Below the pieces are notes generated by a model. That model saw only the letters and a program-made list of their open reading frames with translations, made no database searches and was not told where the DNA came from. Shown here in pieces: positions 8,719-16,280 of a stretch of 64,000 nt of DNA. The first letter of the stretch is position 1. The number at the start of each line of letters is the position of its first letter. Position numbers and translations under genes: made by a program. The stretch is from JAXDJH01 sp034663635 (GTDB taxonomy: Bacteria; Actinomycetota; CADDZG01; WHSQ01): NCBI GenBank assembly GCA_034663635.1, contig JAXDJH010000013.1, positions 310,001-374,000 of the forward strand, read 5' to 3'.

Positions 8719-9549
8719 GTGCTCGCCGCCCAGACCCGTCCTGTGGCCTTTGATCCGAGCGCGACTCTCACTAAGTTCGAGGACGAGGTTCAGATCATCG
8801 CGAGCTCGTTTCCGAAAACCGACCTCATCGTCTTCCCCGAGCTTTATCTGAATGCCGAGGACCCCTTCACGCCACTAGAGCCGCCGGGCTACGAGAGGGA
8901 GATCGCGGAGGCGATCCCTGGACCGCTAACCGAACGGGTCGGAAAGATCGCAGCGCGGTCGAAACGTTGGATAGTCGCGGGATCCATCCTCGAACGAGCC
9001 GGCGACGAGATCTTCAACACCGCGATCGTTTTCTCGCCCGAAGGAGAACTCGTCACTCGGCACAGAAAACTGATGCCGTGGGCTCCATTCGAGAAGACGA
9101 CCGCGGGCAGCGAGACGAGCGTGTTCGACATTCCCGGCATCGGGCGGATCGGGCTGATGATCTGTTACGAGGGCTGGTTCCCGGAGATCGCGCGCGGCCT
9201 TGCCCTCAAGGGGGCCGAGGTGATCGTGCAGCCGTCATTGACCACGACGCCGGATCGCGCCGAGGAACTCGTCCTCGCTAGGGCCCACGCGATCGTCAAC
9301 CAGTGTTTCGTAGTCAACGTCAATGCGGTTGCGACGTTGGGCGGAGGCCGAAGCATCGCGGTCGATCCGGAGGGCCGCGTTCTATTCGAAGCGGGTCAGA
9401 ACGAAGAGCTGATCCCCGAAGTGATGGATCTGGATCGAGTCGCTACCGTTCGGGAGCATGGGACCCGCGGCCTCAACCGCGTGTGGCAACACTTCCTCGA
9501 CGCACCGTCAGCTGTAACGGAGGGTTACAGAACCCCGCCTAACGTCTGA
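8719..9549 (+). CDS. nitrilase-superfamily carbon-nitrogen hydrolase
   Basis: Cytoplasmic amidase/nitrilase-fold enzyme of about 276 residues. The catalytic triad is complete: Glu41 in FPELYLN, Lys117 in RHRKLMPW and Cys149 in ICYEGWFPE. It probably hydrolyses an amide or nitrile; the substrate is not visible from sequence. The divergence from a polyamine-type binding protein makes N-carbamoylputrescine amidase-like chemistry possible, but this is only inference. The start is uncertain: GTG 8719 fits the family's N-terminus but lacks a clear ribosome site, and a longer frame begins at GTG 8590 and would overlap the divergent gene. Its 3' end overlaps the convergent gene by 25 bases. Confidence 0.84.
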   Translation: MLAAQTRPVAFDPSATLTKFEDEVQIIASSFPKTDLIVFPELYLNAEDPFTPLEPPGYEREIAEAIPGPLTERVGKIAARSKRWIVAGSILERAGDEIFNTAIVFSPEGELVTRHRKLMPWAPFEKTTAGSETSVFDIPGIGRIGLMICYEGWFPEIARGLALKGAEVIVQPSLTTTPDRAEELVLARAHAIVNQCFVVNVNAVATLGGGRSIAVDPEGRVLFEAGQNEELIPEVMDLDRVATVREHGTRGLNRVWQHFLDAPSAVTEGYRTPPNV

Positions 9550-10598
9550 AAACGCAAGCCCTCTTCTGTTTGATAGGCAACCCTGTAGACGTTCGACGTG
9601 TCGGTGACGAGGGCTACTTTAGCTCCGGTGGTGGGGCCAACGACGATCGGATCGTCGAGGTTCGCAAGGTCCGGCCCCGACCTGAAGTAAACGCGATCGA
9701 CCCCATCGTCATCTGTCTGGATCCACGAGACCCCGACCGAACCGTCCCCGACCGCGACCTGCGCCGAGGTGACCTCCGCGTCGGTGATGTACCCGTTGTC
9801 GTGCGGCACGTTATCCAGCCGCACGACCTCGAATCCCCCATCGGCCAGAGCGAGGGCCGCGTAGACCGAACCATCCGGACCGACGCTCAGCGTTGCAGGC
9901 TCACGCAGGACCGGAGCCGGCAGCATGAACGTGTAAGAGATCGATGAGCCCTCAAAGTCGTGTTTCCGGAAACCAAAGCCTTGGATCGGGTCGGAATAGG
10001 CAAGCCAAACGTTGCCATCCGGAGTCACTGCCATATTGCTGAGCGTGTCGACACAGATGGCGCACTGCTGTTCGATGATCTCCTGGTCTTGGAATGTGAG
10101 TCCCCCGTCGTCGGAGATCGAGACGATGATGTTGTTGCGGAAAACGCTGAGCGCGTAGAGGGTGCTTCCCTCAACGATCGAGTTGAAATTGGTCGCTGCC
10201 AGCGACTGGATCTTGCCGGGAGCCGCGATGGGCGTCCCACGATCCCAGGTCGAGCCGCCGTCTATCGACCGGCGCACGTTCGACGTCTGCATGTTCCTCT
10301 GAGCGACGTGCGGATAACCCGCCGTGTCGACGGCGAGACCGCCCGGAGCTCCGCCTGGAAGGTTGGAGAACAATCCGGCCGGAGCCAGAGCCGTTGCGCT
10401 CTCGTCGTTCACGCTCCAAAACGATGTGCCGCCGGTCGCGGAACGCGCAACGACGTAAGCCTCGCCTTCGGGGCCCAGCGCGATGACCGGCGCAGTCGCA
10501 CCAGCGCTGCCGGGCAACATCTGGTCGACCGCGGCCCCCGCGGGGGCCGCTGTGGCGATCAACGCGGCCGCTGTCGCGGCCACCAACAGGCGCTTCAT
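9525..10598 (-). CDS. secreted sialidase-fold (BNR-repeat) protein
   Basis: A 357-residue exported protein with a signal peptide ending near AGAA. The remaining sequence is a beta-propeller with recognisable BNR/Asp-box signatures, SIDGGSTWDRG and SDDGGLTFQD. No sialidase catalytic Arg triad can be pointed to, so it is probably a binding propeller rather than an active sialidase. The start ATG at 10598 shares a base with the stop of the upstream gene (TGATG), so it is co-translated with the 578-residue secreted protein. Its last 25 bases overlap the 3' end of the nitrilase gene on the other strand. Confidence 0.75.
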   Translation of the reverse strand: MKRLLVAATAAALIATAAPAGAAVDQMLPGSAGATAPVIALGPEGEAYVVARSATGGTSFWSVNDESATALAPAGLFSNLPGGAPGGLAVDTAGYPHVAQRNMQTSNVRRSIDGGSTWDRGTPIAAPGKIQSLAATNFNSIVEGSTLYALSVFRNNIIVSISDDGGLTFQDQEIIEQQCAICVDTLSNMAVTPDGNVWLAYSDPIQGFGFRKHDFEGSSISYTFMLPAPVLREPATLSVGPDGSVYAALALADGGFEVVRLDNVPHDNGYITDAEVTSAQVAVGDGSVGVSWIQTDDDGVDRVYFRSGPDLANLDDPIVVGPTTGAKVALVTDTSNVYRVAYQTEEGLRFQTLGGVL

Positions 10599-12334
10599 CA
10601 CGGGAGAAGCTTCGTCGTGATCTTGAGCGGGAAACGCTCGGCCGTCGCGTATACGTCACCGACATTGCCCGCGTTACCCGGGATCATGTACTGCGCCTGG
10701 GTCACGCCCATCTCGCTGAACGGAAAACCGAACGGCGTGTTGTCGGTATCTCCCGTCGCATAGAAGTGGATGCCGTGAGCACCGAACGAGCCCTGTTTGT
10801 CGACGGGATCGCTGCCGCTTCCATCGTCGAAGTTCGCGTCGTCGCGGTAGTAGGACGTAAGGATGCCCGGCCCGGGCCGATTCTCTTTCGTGTAGTAGAC
10901 GATCGAACCATTCGGACCCGCGACCTCTTCCCACATCTCAACCGGAGTGAAGGCCTGCAGGGTCGGGTCCGCGATGTCGTAGTGACCCTTGATCGGGGAT
11001 TGTGACGGGATGTCGATGTTCCCGACCCTCTCGTCGTTCTGACCGTCGATGGGGACGCCGTCGCTTGCGACCGGGCTGTAGAAGGTCGAGACCGAACCCT
11101 GATTGTGGTCCCACATCGAGTAGATGCCGTCCGGCGGGATCGGGTGCACCCGAAGGTTGAACGTGTCTTGGAAGACCTTGTCGTAAAGCACGTAGAGCCG
11201 CGTGACGTTCGTGCCGCTCTTCGCGCCCCACGTCTCGCGCAGAGCGCGGATCGGCCCGTTCTTCTCCCCGAGGGTGACGCTCGATTCTTCCCACGCCTTG
11301 TCGCCGATGAATCCAACCGACACGGTTTGTTCTTTCGTCTGTTGGAACGCGCGGCCCTTCCATTGGTCGATCAGGTCCGGCCCATAGCCCTCGGAGTTCG
11401 CGAGGTGGATCTCGTCGGGGATCCAACGACCGCCCCAGTGGAACGAGTAAGTCGCGCTTTGGAACGTGGCGGTGTCGCGCGGACGACGTGCGCCCGAGCT
11501 CGTTTGGACCGGCGGATACTCGGGATCTCCCTCGAACAAGGGTTCGTCGTGTCCGGAGCAACGCATGCCATCGGGGATGCCCTCGCCGCTGCGCGCGCCG
11601 ATGTAGCGGTCCGCATACTTGTCACGCGCATAGGTGACGTAGCCGGCGCCGAAGGTGTGCTCGCGCTCCGGGGCCGAGACGACGTAGGCATAGCTGATGC
11701 CCTCGGTCACCGGGTCCTGGATGGCGATCTCGTAAGACTCGGCTCCATCGACCGGCTTCGCGCCGGCTGGCGCCTGAGCCCCTGCGTCGCGGGCCATGAA
11801 CGCGACCTCGTCATCGTCGTCGAAGCCGGAGACGTTGTCTGGAGTGGTGATCGCCTCGCCGTCGGGGTACTTCGCGTAGCAGTCCCCGGCGGTCTTGCGG
11901 AAACCCTCCTCGTCGAAGACGTAGGTCAACTCCGGGTCGAAGGCGGAGAGACCGCCGCTCTCGCCGCCCGGGTTGGACAGGTAGCGCCAGAAGCGCTCGT
12001 CGACCTGCGACGGAATCTCCGAGAAGGCGCCGTCACGGTAGGTGAACACCGCGATCGATTCCACATCGACGTTGGCTCCGTCACTCGAGTCCGGCGGAGT
12101 GACCTCATCGGCGTTCTCAGGATCGGTGTAGACGGGTCGGACTGGGATCGGGGCCGGAGCCGAGAGCTCCGGGAGCTGCTTGCCGGTCAGGACCACCGGA
12201 GCCGCATCGCGGTTCACGGCCAGAGGCAGTGGAGCCGCGGCAGTCGCCGTCTTGAGGTCGAGGGGGCCGGCCGAGGCCGGGAGCGTGGCGGGGAGCAGGA
12301 GCAGTGGGGCAAGGAATAGCGAAACGCGCTTCAA
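10598..12334 (-). CDS. large secreted protein of unknown function
   Basis: A 578-residue protein with a clear signal peptide (residues 1-22, ending ASAG) and no membrane span afterwards. The mature part is rich in Asp, Gly and aromatic residues. It contains segments such as VDERFWRYLSNPGG, TYVFDEEGFRK, a short acidic loop FDDDDEVAFMARD, and FHWGGRWIPDEIHL, consistent with a beta-rich extracellular or calcium-binding fold. I do not recognise a family. TTG at 12334 is the start: GGAGG lies six bases upstream and the signal peptide begins there. It overlaps the BNR protein by one base, so both are probably made together and act outside the cell. Confidence 0.75.
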   Translation of the reverse strand: MKRVSLFLAPLLLLPATLPASAGPLDLKTATAAAPLPLAVNRDAAPVVLTGKQLPELSAPAPIPVRPVYTDPENADEVTPPDSSDGANVDVESIAVFTYRDGAFSEIPSQVDERFWRYLSNPGGESGGLSAFDPELTYVFDEEGFRKTAGDCYAKYPDGEAITTPDNVSGFDDDDEVAFMARDAGAQAPAGAKPVDGAESYEIAIQDPVTEGISYAYVVSAPEREHTFGAGYVTYARDKYADRYIGARSGEGIPDGMRCSGHDEPLFEGDPEYPPVQTSSGARRPRDTATFQSATYSFHWGGRWIPDEIHLANSEGYGPDLIDQWKGRAFQQTKEQTVSVGFIGDKAWEESSVTLGEKNGPIRALRETWGAKSGTNVTRLYVLYDKVFQDTFNLRVHPIPPDGIYSMWDHNQGSVSTFYSPVASDGVPIDGQNDERVGNIDIPSQSPIKGHYDIADPTLQAFTPVEMWEEVAGPNGSIVYYTKENRPGPGILTSYYRDDANFDDGSGSDPVDKQGSFGAHGIHFYATGDTDNTPFGFPFSEMGVTQAQYMIPGNAGNVGDVYATAERFPLKITTKLLP

Positions 12335-12394
12335 GGAAAGCCTCCGAAGTTAGAACCCACCCAATAGACCCTCGCCCTGAGGCAAGTGGCTTCA

Positions 12395-12447
12395 GGTGGT
12401 TCTGCACCAAAGAGGTAATTCCTGGCGATTAGGCACGAATTGCCTAA
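12395..12447 (-). promoter_or_regulatory. leader with two inverted repeats before the secreted-protein gene
   Basis: In the 146-base gap ahead of the gene at 12334 there are two small inverted repeats: GGTG/CACC around a six-base loop (12395-12408), and TTAGGCA/TGCCTAA around five bases (12429-12447). They could be an operator or part of a folded 5' leader. No canonical promoter or known riboswitch core was recognised. Confidence 0.35.
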
Positions 12448-12480
12448 AGCGCTCCCCGGCGGCAGCGCCGACGGATACGG

Positions 12481-13263
12481 CTAGGGCAAGGGGGGCTGCG
12501 CGAGGCACGTATTTCCGATGCCGAGCTCCCACAGTCCGGCTCGTTCGCCGATCGTCCAGGTGGCTGGGCGCAAGCGCAAGAAGTCATTCATCAGAGCGTT
12601 CGGGTCGGCGACATGGTCGAGCCCGACCACGTGACCAAGCTCGTGCAGCATCACCTGACCCCACGTCTCGCCACCGAACCCCGAAGCGAGCTTCTGATTC
12701 GGATCGAACTGAGCGACCCCCGAGACGAACACTGGATGCCCGGCCCCGTTCATGAAGGCGATGCTGCCCCCTACTCCGATCGGCTGGCCGGGTGCAGCCG
12801 AGGCCGTTCCCTCGATCTGCAACGGCTCGGCCGACCACCCGATGAGGATCGGGGCCCAACGATCGCCGTACCGATCCCGCTGATAAGGCTGCCTGTCATG
12901 AGTGAACACCTCGTCGGTTTCGCCGTCGTAAATGAACTTGAGTCCCGTGACCTCGCCCATGACCTCGATCGCTTTGTGAACATCCGCTACGCCGTCGATG
13001 GGTGCGAGGCTTGGGTTGATCACGTAGTGGATCGGCTCGCAGGCGTCGTAACGAACCGGCTCTCCGGTGCCTGCCTCCACGCTCATGAAACGGAAACCGC
13101 GATCATCGAGCGAGCCGGGCGTGAGGTTGTCGGCGGGGCTGGGCCCCAGCATCTGTTTGAAGATCAGGAAGCCAAACAACGCGCCCAACCCGACCGCGAT
13201 CGCGATCTTGATCGGACCCGTTTGGGGTCGGATTGCTTGCGAGCCGTCAGGTTCGTAGGTCAC
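12481..13263 (-). CDS. membrane-anchored matrixin-type zinc metalloprotease
   Basis: A predicted surface protease of about 260 residues. A short cytoplasmic tail is followed by one signal-anchor span (about residues 20-40, IAIAVGLGALFGFLIF), which places the catalytic domain outside. The metzincin zinc motif HELGHVVGLDH is at about 207-217 (three His and Glu208), with a plausible Met-turn in NALMNDF 14 residues after it. A second block, YDACEPIHYVIN, matches the N-terminal strand of matrixin-like domains. Two Cys flank the domain. GTG at 13263 has GAAGGG nearby and gives a short N-tail; a frame to GTG 13437 would add 58 residues of doubtful value. Confidence 0.82.
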   Translation of the reverse strand: MTYEPDGSQAIRPQTGPIKIAIAVGLGALFGFLIFKQMLGPSPADNLTPGSLDDRGFRFMSVEAGTGEPVRYDACEPIHYVINPSLAPIDGVADVHKAIEVMGEVTGLKFIYDGETDEVFTHDRQPYQRDRYGDRWAPILIGWSAEPLQIEGTASAAPGQPIGVGGSIAFMNGAGHPVFVSGVAQFDPNQKLASGFGGETWGQVMLHELGHVVGLDHVADPNALMNDFLRLRPATWTIGERAGLWELGIGNTCLAQPPLP

Positions 13264-13406
13264 TACGACCCTTCGGCGTCGGTAGGCGAATATTGAGACT
13301 CGATCGGAATGCGAGCCCAGGATTCGGGCGTTGAGTTGCTCAAGTCCGATTCGTTCCCCTTCCCCCCAGAGCGTTTCATACGTATGTTGTAAGTCGTACA
13401 AATCGG

Positions 13407-13431
13407 GGCCGGTTCTGAGGGGGAACCGGCC
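13407..13431 (+). promoter_or_regulatory. hairpin in the leader of the metalloprotease gene
   Basis: Perfect 9-base arms GGCCGGTTC and GAACCGGCC around a seven-base loop, ending 18 bases before the TTG start of the next gene and just upstream of its GAGGAGGG ribosome site. It is not followed by a T-run, so it looks like a 5' leader element or an operator rather than a terminator. Confidence 0.5.
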
Positions 13432-13449
13432 ACTCACGAGGAGGGTCCG

Positions 13450-15738
13450 TTGCAGCTAAAACGTATCTGCGCGGGGTTTGCCGCGCTCACGGTGATGCTC
13501 GCTCCGCTTGCATCGTCTTCAGCCAGCGAGTCGCATCGGAGCAGAGGGCAGGAGACCTTCTACACACCGAAGCAGCTCGACAAGAACATCGCCAAGTTCA
13601 AGAGGGCCGACTACACGAACCGTTACACAGTTCACTCGTATGCGGCCAACTCCACGCCCCCGGTTGGGAAGAAGCGACTTTGGCCGGCACTCGACGACAC
13701 GCAGAGCGCCACCGAGTCGGGTGGGGCTTACTTCAAGAAGTACAAGCTGCGCGGTCTCAGCCCCCACGCGGAGTTCTGGACCGGAGCCGGCAGCGACGAT
13801 GTCGCCAGCGGCTTGAAGTTCCCCGCGGGTGACTGTCGTAACGACGACCCTCGTCGCACCGAGATCACCAACGCGCAAGTGAAGTACTTCTTGAACCAGT
13901 TCGAGAAGAACATGTATCCGAAGGAAACAAAGGCGTTCTCGCACCCGCCGCTTAGAGCCGGTAACCCGAAGAAAGCTCAGCTGCGCTTCCTCTTGAAGCC
14001 GCTGTTCCACCTCAAGCTGGCAAGGGACTACTGGGCCGGAAGCGGCAAGCGGATCGTCATCCTGGTAGACAACGTTCGAGACGACAACTACTACGACACC
14101 GACAACGCGAACACGTTGTCTCGTATCGGTGGTTTCTACTCGCGTTTCTTCAGCGAGCTGCTCGACCGCCACATCATGTCGATCGACTCGTTCGACTGGC
14201 TCGGCAAGACCACCGAAACTCCTCCTCACACTCCGTCGACCGACCCTTGCTTGAACTACGCGGCGGCCCCCTTCCAGTACGAGGGGACGTTCGCGCACGA
14301 GTTCCAGCACCTCATGGAGTCCTATGCCGACCCGGATGGCGAAAGCACTTGGGTTGACGAAGGCATGGCCGACTGGGCTCAGACCCTTACCGGTTACGTC
14401 CGTCCATGGGAGCCGAACGATTCGGTTTTCGGCGACTCGCACATCCAGTGCTACCTCGGCTGGCTGGAGCAAGTCACGGAGTTCAACCCCATCGCCGCGG
14501 ACAACTGTGGCCCCGAGCAGTCTTTGAACCTCTGGGGCGACCAAGTCGATAACGAGATCGAGATCCTCGCCGACTACGGCGCCGCCTACTCGATGATGGA
14601 GTTCCTGGTCGACCGGTACGGCGCGGACTCGATGACCTTCCTCCACAACGAGTTGTCGGATGGCTTCGATGCCCTTGCCGCGCTCCTAACTCGCGAGGGT
14701 TCGAGCGACACCGCTCAGGAAGTCATCCACGACTGGTTGCTGATGATCGCGGTCGACAAGTGGCTCGATGACGGTGCGACCTTGCACGGGAGCACGAAGG
14801 ACCTCGAAGTCACCACGCTGAACGCGAGCATCGACTGGAACAACGACGACGCGTACTCATCGCCTGGTGCGCCGCCCAACGGCGCCGACTGGCTCCTCGC
14901 TCGCGATGCGAACGGAGCGGCGGTTCCGGCGTCCGGCATCAACAAGATCGACTTCGACGGGGCGGATGTACTGCCGCCTCACGCGCTCGAGTGGGTCGTC
15001 GACTCGACGGGCCACGATGGCGATCCGGCGCTGTTCTCCGGGTCAGGCGACAACTTCGACAGAGCGATGATCGACTCCGTCGCGGTGCCGGCAGGTTCGC
15101 CCAAGCTGACGTTCGACACGAAGTACAACACCGAGCAGCTCTATGACTACGCGTTCGTGCAGGTCAGCACCAACGGCGGTGACACGTGGACGAGTCTCGC
15201 GAATGCAGACACGATCACCGACACCGCTACTGGTCCGCCGATCAGCGACAACCTGCCCGGCCTCAACGGCAATTCGGGCGGCGGAGGCGAAGCCACGTGG
15301 GTAAACGAGGAGTTCGACCTCTCGCCCTACGCCGGGCAAACGGTGCTGCTGTCGTTCCGTTACATGTCGGACGGCGGAGTCTCCAACCCGGGTTGGTGGG
15401 TCGACAACGTCAAGATCAACGACACGGTGATTAGCGATGGCAATGACATCGGCGACTGGGAGTCGAGGACTCAGGTGAACCCGATCGAGGTCGCCGGATT
15501 CACCGTCCAGATCGTCGCCTGGAAGACCGACGGATCCGAGGTTTGGGTCGGCAGGCTTCCGGTCGGGAGCGGCAACGCGGGATCGCTTCAGGGTCAGGCG
15601 TTGCGCGACATCATCGGCGACGTTGCCGAGAACGTCGGCATCATCGTCACCTACGACGAGCCGACCGAAAGCGTGACCGAGTACGCGCCGTACACGCTCA
15701 ACGTCAACAACGTGAAACAACCCGGAGGCGGTCAGTAA
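13450..15738 (+). CDS. secreted gluzincin metalloprotease (M6/M30-like)
   Basis: A 762-residue exported protease. It has a signal peptide up to about residue 25 and then a pro/N-terminal region. The zinc site HEFQH is at 283-287, with a third ligand Glu304 in WVDEGMADW, the HExxH...E arrangement of gluzincins seen in M30 (hyicolysin-like) peptidases. After the catalytic domain, residues about 520-680 form a beta-sandwich with DTWTSLAN and a VLLSFRYMSDGGVSNPGWWVD block like the accessory domains of immune-inhibitor-A (M6) proteases. Both features suggest a protein-degrading or surface-processing enzyme. TTG 13450 has GAGGAGGG upstream. A strong terminator follows. The family label is approximate; the enzyme class is firm. 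Confidence 0.82.
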   Translation: MQLKRICAGFAALTVMLAPLASSSASESHRSRGQETFYTPKQLDKNIAKFKRADYTNRYTVHSYAANSTPPVGKKRLWPALDDTQSATESGGAYFKKYKLRGLSPHAEFWTGAGSDDVASGLKFPAGDCRNDDPRRTEITNAQVKYFLNQFEKNMYPKETKAFSHPPLRAGNPKKAQLRFLLKPLFHLKLARDYWAGSGKRIVILVDNVRDDNYYDTDNANTLSRIGGFYSRFFSELLDRHIMSIDSFDWLGKTTETPPHTPSTDPCLNYAAAPFQYEGTFAHEFQHLMESYADPDGESTWVDEGMADWAQTLTGYVRPWEPNDSVFGDSHIQCYLGWLEQVTEFNPIAADNCGPEQSLNLWGDQVDNEIEILADYGAAYSMMEFLVDRYGADSMTFLHNELSDGFDALAALLTREGSSDTAQEVIHDWLLMIAVDKWLDDGATLHGSTKDLEVTTLNASIDWNNDDAYSSPGAPPNGADWLLARDANGAAVPASGINKIDFDGADVLPPHALEWVVDSTGHDGDPALFSGSGDNFDRAMIDSVAVPAGSPKLTFDTKYNTEQLYDYAFVQVSTNGGDTWTSLANADTITDTATGPPISDNLPGLNGNSGGGGEATWVNEEFDLSPYAGQTVLLSFRYMSDGGVSNPGWWVDNVKINDTVISDGNDIGDWESRTQVNPIEVAGFTVQIVAWKTDGSEVWVGRLPVGSGNAGSLQGQALRDIIGDVAENVGIIVTYDEPTESVTEYAPYTLNVNNVKQPGGGQ

Positions 15739-15754
15739 GCCGAAGGAGTTTCCA

Positions 15755-15786
15755 AAAAGGCCCGGGTCCTAGGACCCGGGCCTTTT
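15755..15786. terminator. bidirectional intrinsic terminator
   Basis: A perfect 32-base palindrome: arms of 16 bases that begin AAAAGGCCCGGG and end CCCGGGCCTTTT. It has A and T runs on both sides and so can stop transcription from the protease gene on the plus strand and from the small membrane protein on the minus strand. Confidence 0.9.
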
Positions 15787-15789
15787 GCT

Positions 15790-15987
15790 TTAGCCGTGCC
15801 TGTGTCCGATCTTTCCTCCTCCGAAATGGAGATTGAAGTCCACGCCCAGGAGGACCAAGGGCCATAACAAGATCGCGAGCAACAGGTTGATGATGTCTCC
15901 AAGGCTGCCGATGTCGCCGAGGTAGTGCCTGTTGGCGGCCACGGCTACGCCGATGACGAGATAGATGATCCCTCCGATGGTCCTCAT
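15790..15987 (-). CDS. small membrane protein
   Basis: A 65-residue protein with two hydrophobic spans (about 5-20 and 29-49) and a Gly/His-rich tail (HFGGGKIGHRHG). It resembles the many short, unnamed actinobacterial membrane proteins of this design; function unknown. ATG at 15987 is chosen because CAGGAGG is eight bases upstream; a longer frame to 16053 has no ribosome site. The 189-base gap between it and the tRNA shows a 13-base palindrome CACCTCAGAGGTG at 16115-16127 and nothing else recognisable. Confidence 0.7.
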   Translation of the reverse strand: MRTIGGIIYLVIGVAVAANRHYLGDIGSLGDIINLLLAILLWPLVLLGVDFNLHFGGGKIGHRHG

Positions 15988-16149
15988 TGAGCCTCCTGCT
16001 GAGGGGTTGGCTTGCCTTACATAGCCACTATCCCCAGCCGTCGGACCTCGCAATCAGGCGACCTGGGACCTGGCGGGCAACGTGGCCTGCTAACCCATAA
16101 CGTTTCCCTCTGAGCACCTCAGAGGTGTTCGTTCGTAGTTTGAAATGAG

Positions 16150-16173
16150 AAGGGCCCCCGAAGGGGCCCTTTT
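16150..16173. terminator. intrinsic terminator beside tRNA-fMet
   Basis: Arms AAGGGGCCC-type: 16150-16158 and 16163-16171 pair fully around a four-base CGAA loop. T residues follow on the plus strand (TTTT) and a weaker TTC tract on the minus strand. It lies directly downstream of the minus-strand tRNA gene and probably ends its transcript. Confidence 0.75.
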
Positions 16174-16176
16174 GAG

Positions 16177-16250
16177 TTGCAGGGGCAGGATTTGAACCTG
16201 CGACCTCCGGGTTATGAGCCCGGCGAGCTACCAGACTGCTCCACCCTGCC
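16177..16250 (-). tRNA. initiator tRNA-fMet (anticodon CAU)
   Basis: Full cloverleaf of 74 bases on the minus strand. Acceptor GGCAGGG pairs with CCCTGC, the D-stem is GAGC/GCTC, the anticodon loop is CTCATAA, and the T-arm is GCAGG-TTCAAAT-CCTGC. Three features mark it as the initiator, not the elongator: the first acceptor position is unpaired (G1 opposite A72), the anticodon stem has the GGG/CCC triplet at 29-31/39-41, and the anticodon is CAU. The 3' CCA is not encoded. It lies 30 bases after the UPF0182 gene on the same strand. Confidence 0.95.
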
Positions 16251-16280
16251 CGGCCATGATAACCGGGCGTTTATGGGGCG

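Noticed and set aside
11105..12319. Open frame of 404 codons on the plus strand
   Set aside because: Antisense shadow of the secreted 578-residue protein; no ribosome site and a low-complexity Arg/Val translation.
16177..16280. tRNA as an attachment site for an integrated element
   Set aside because: No integrase, no duplicated tRNA end and no composition change in the neighbourhood.
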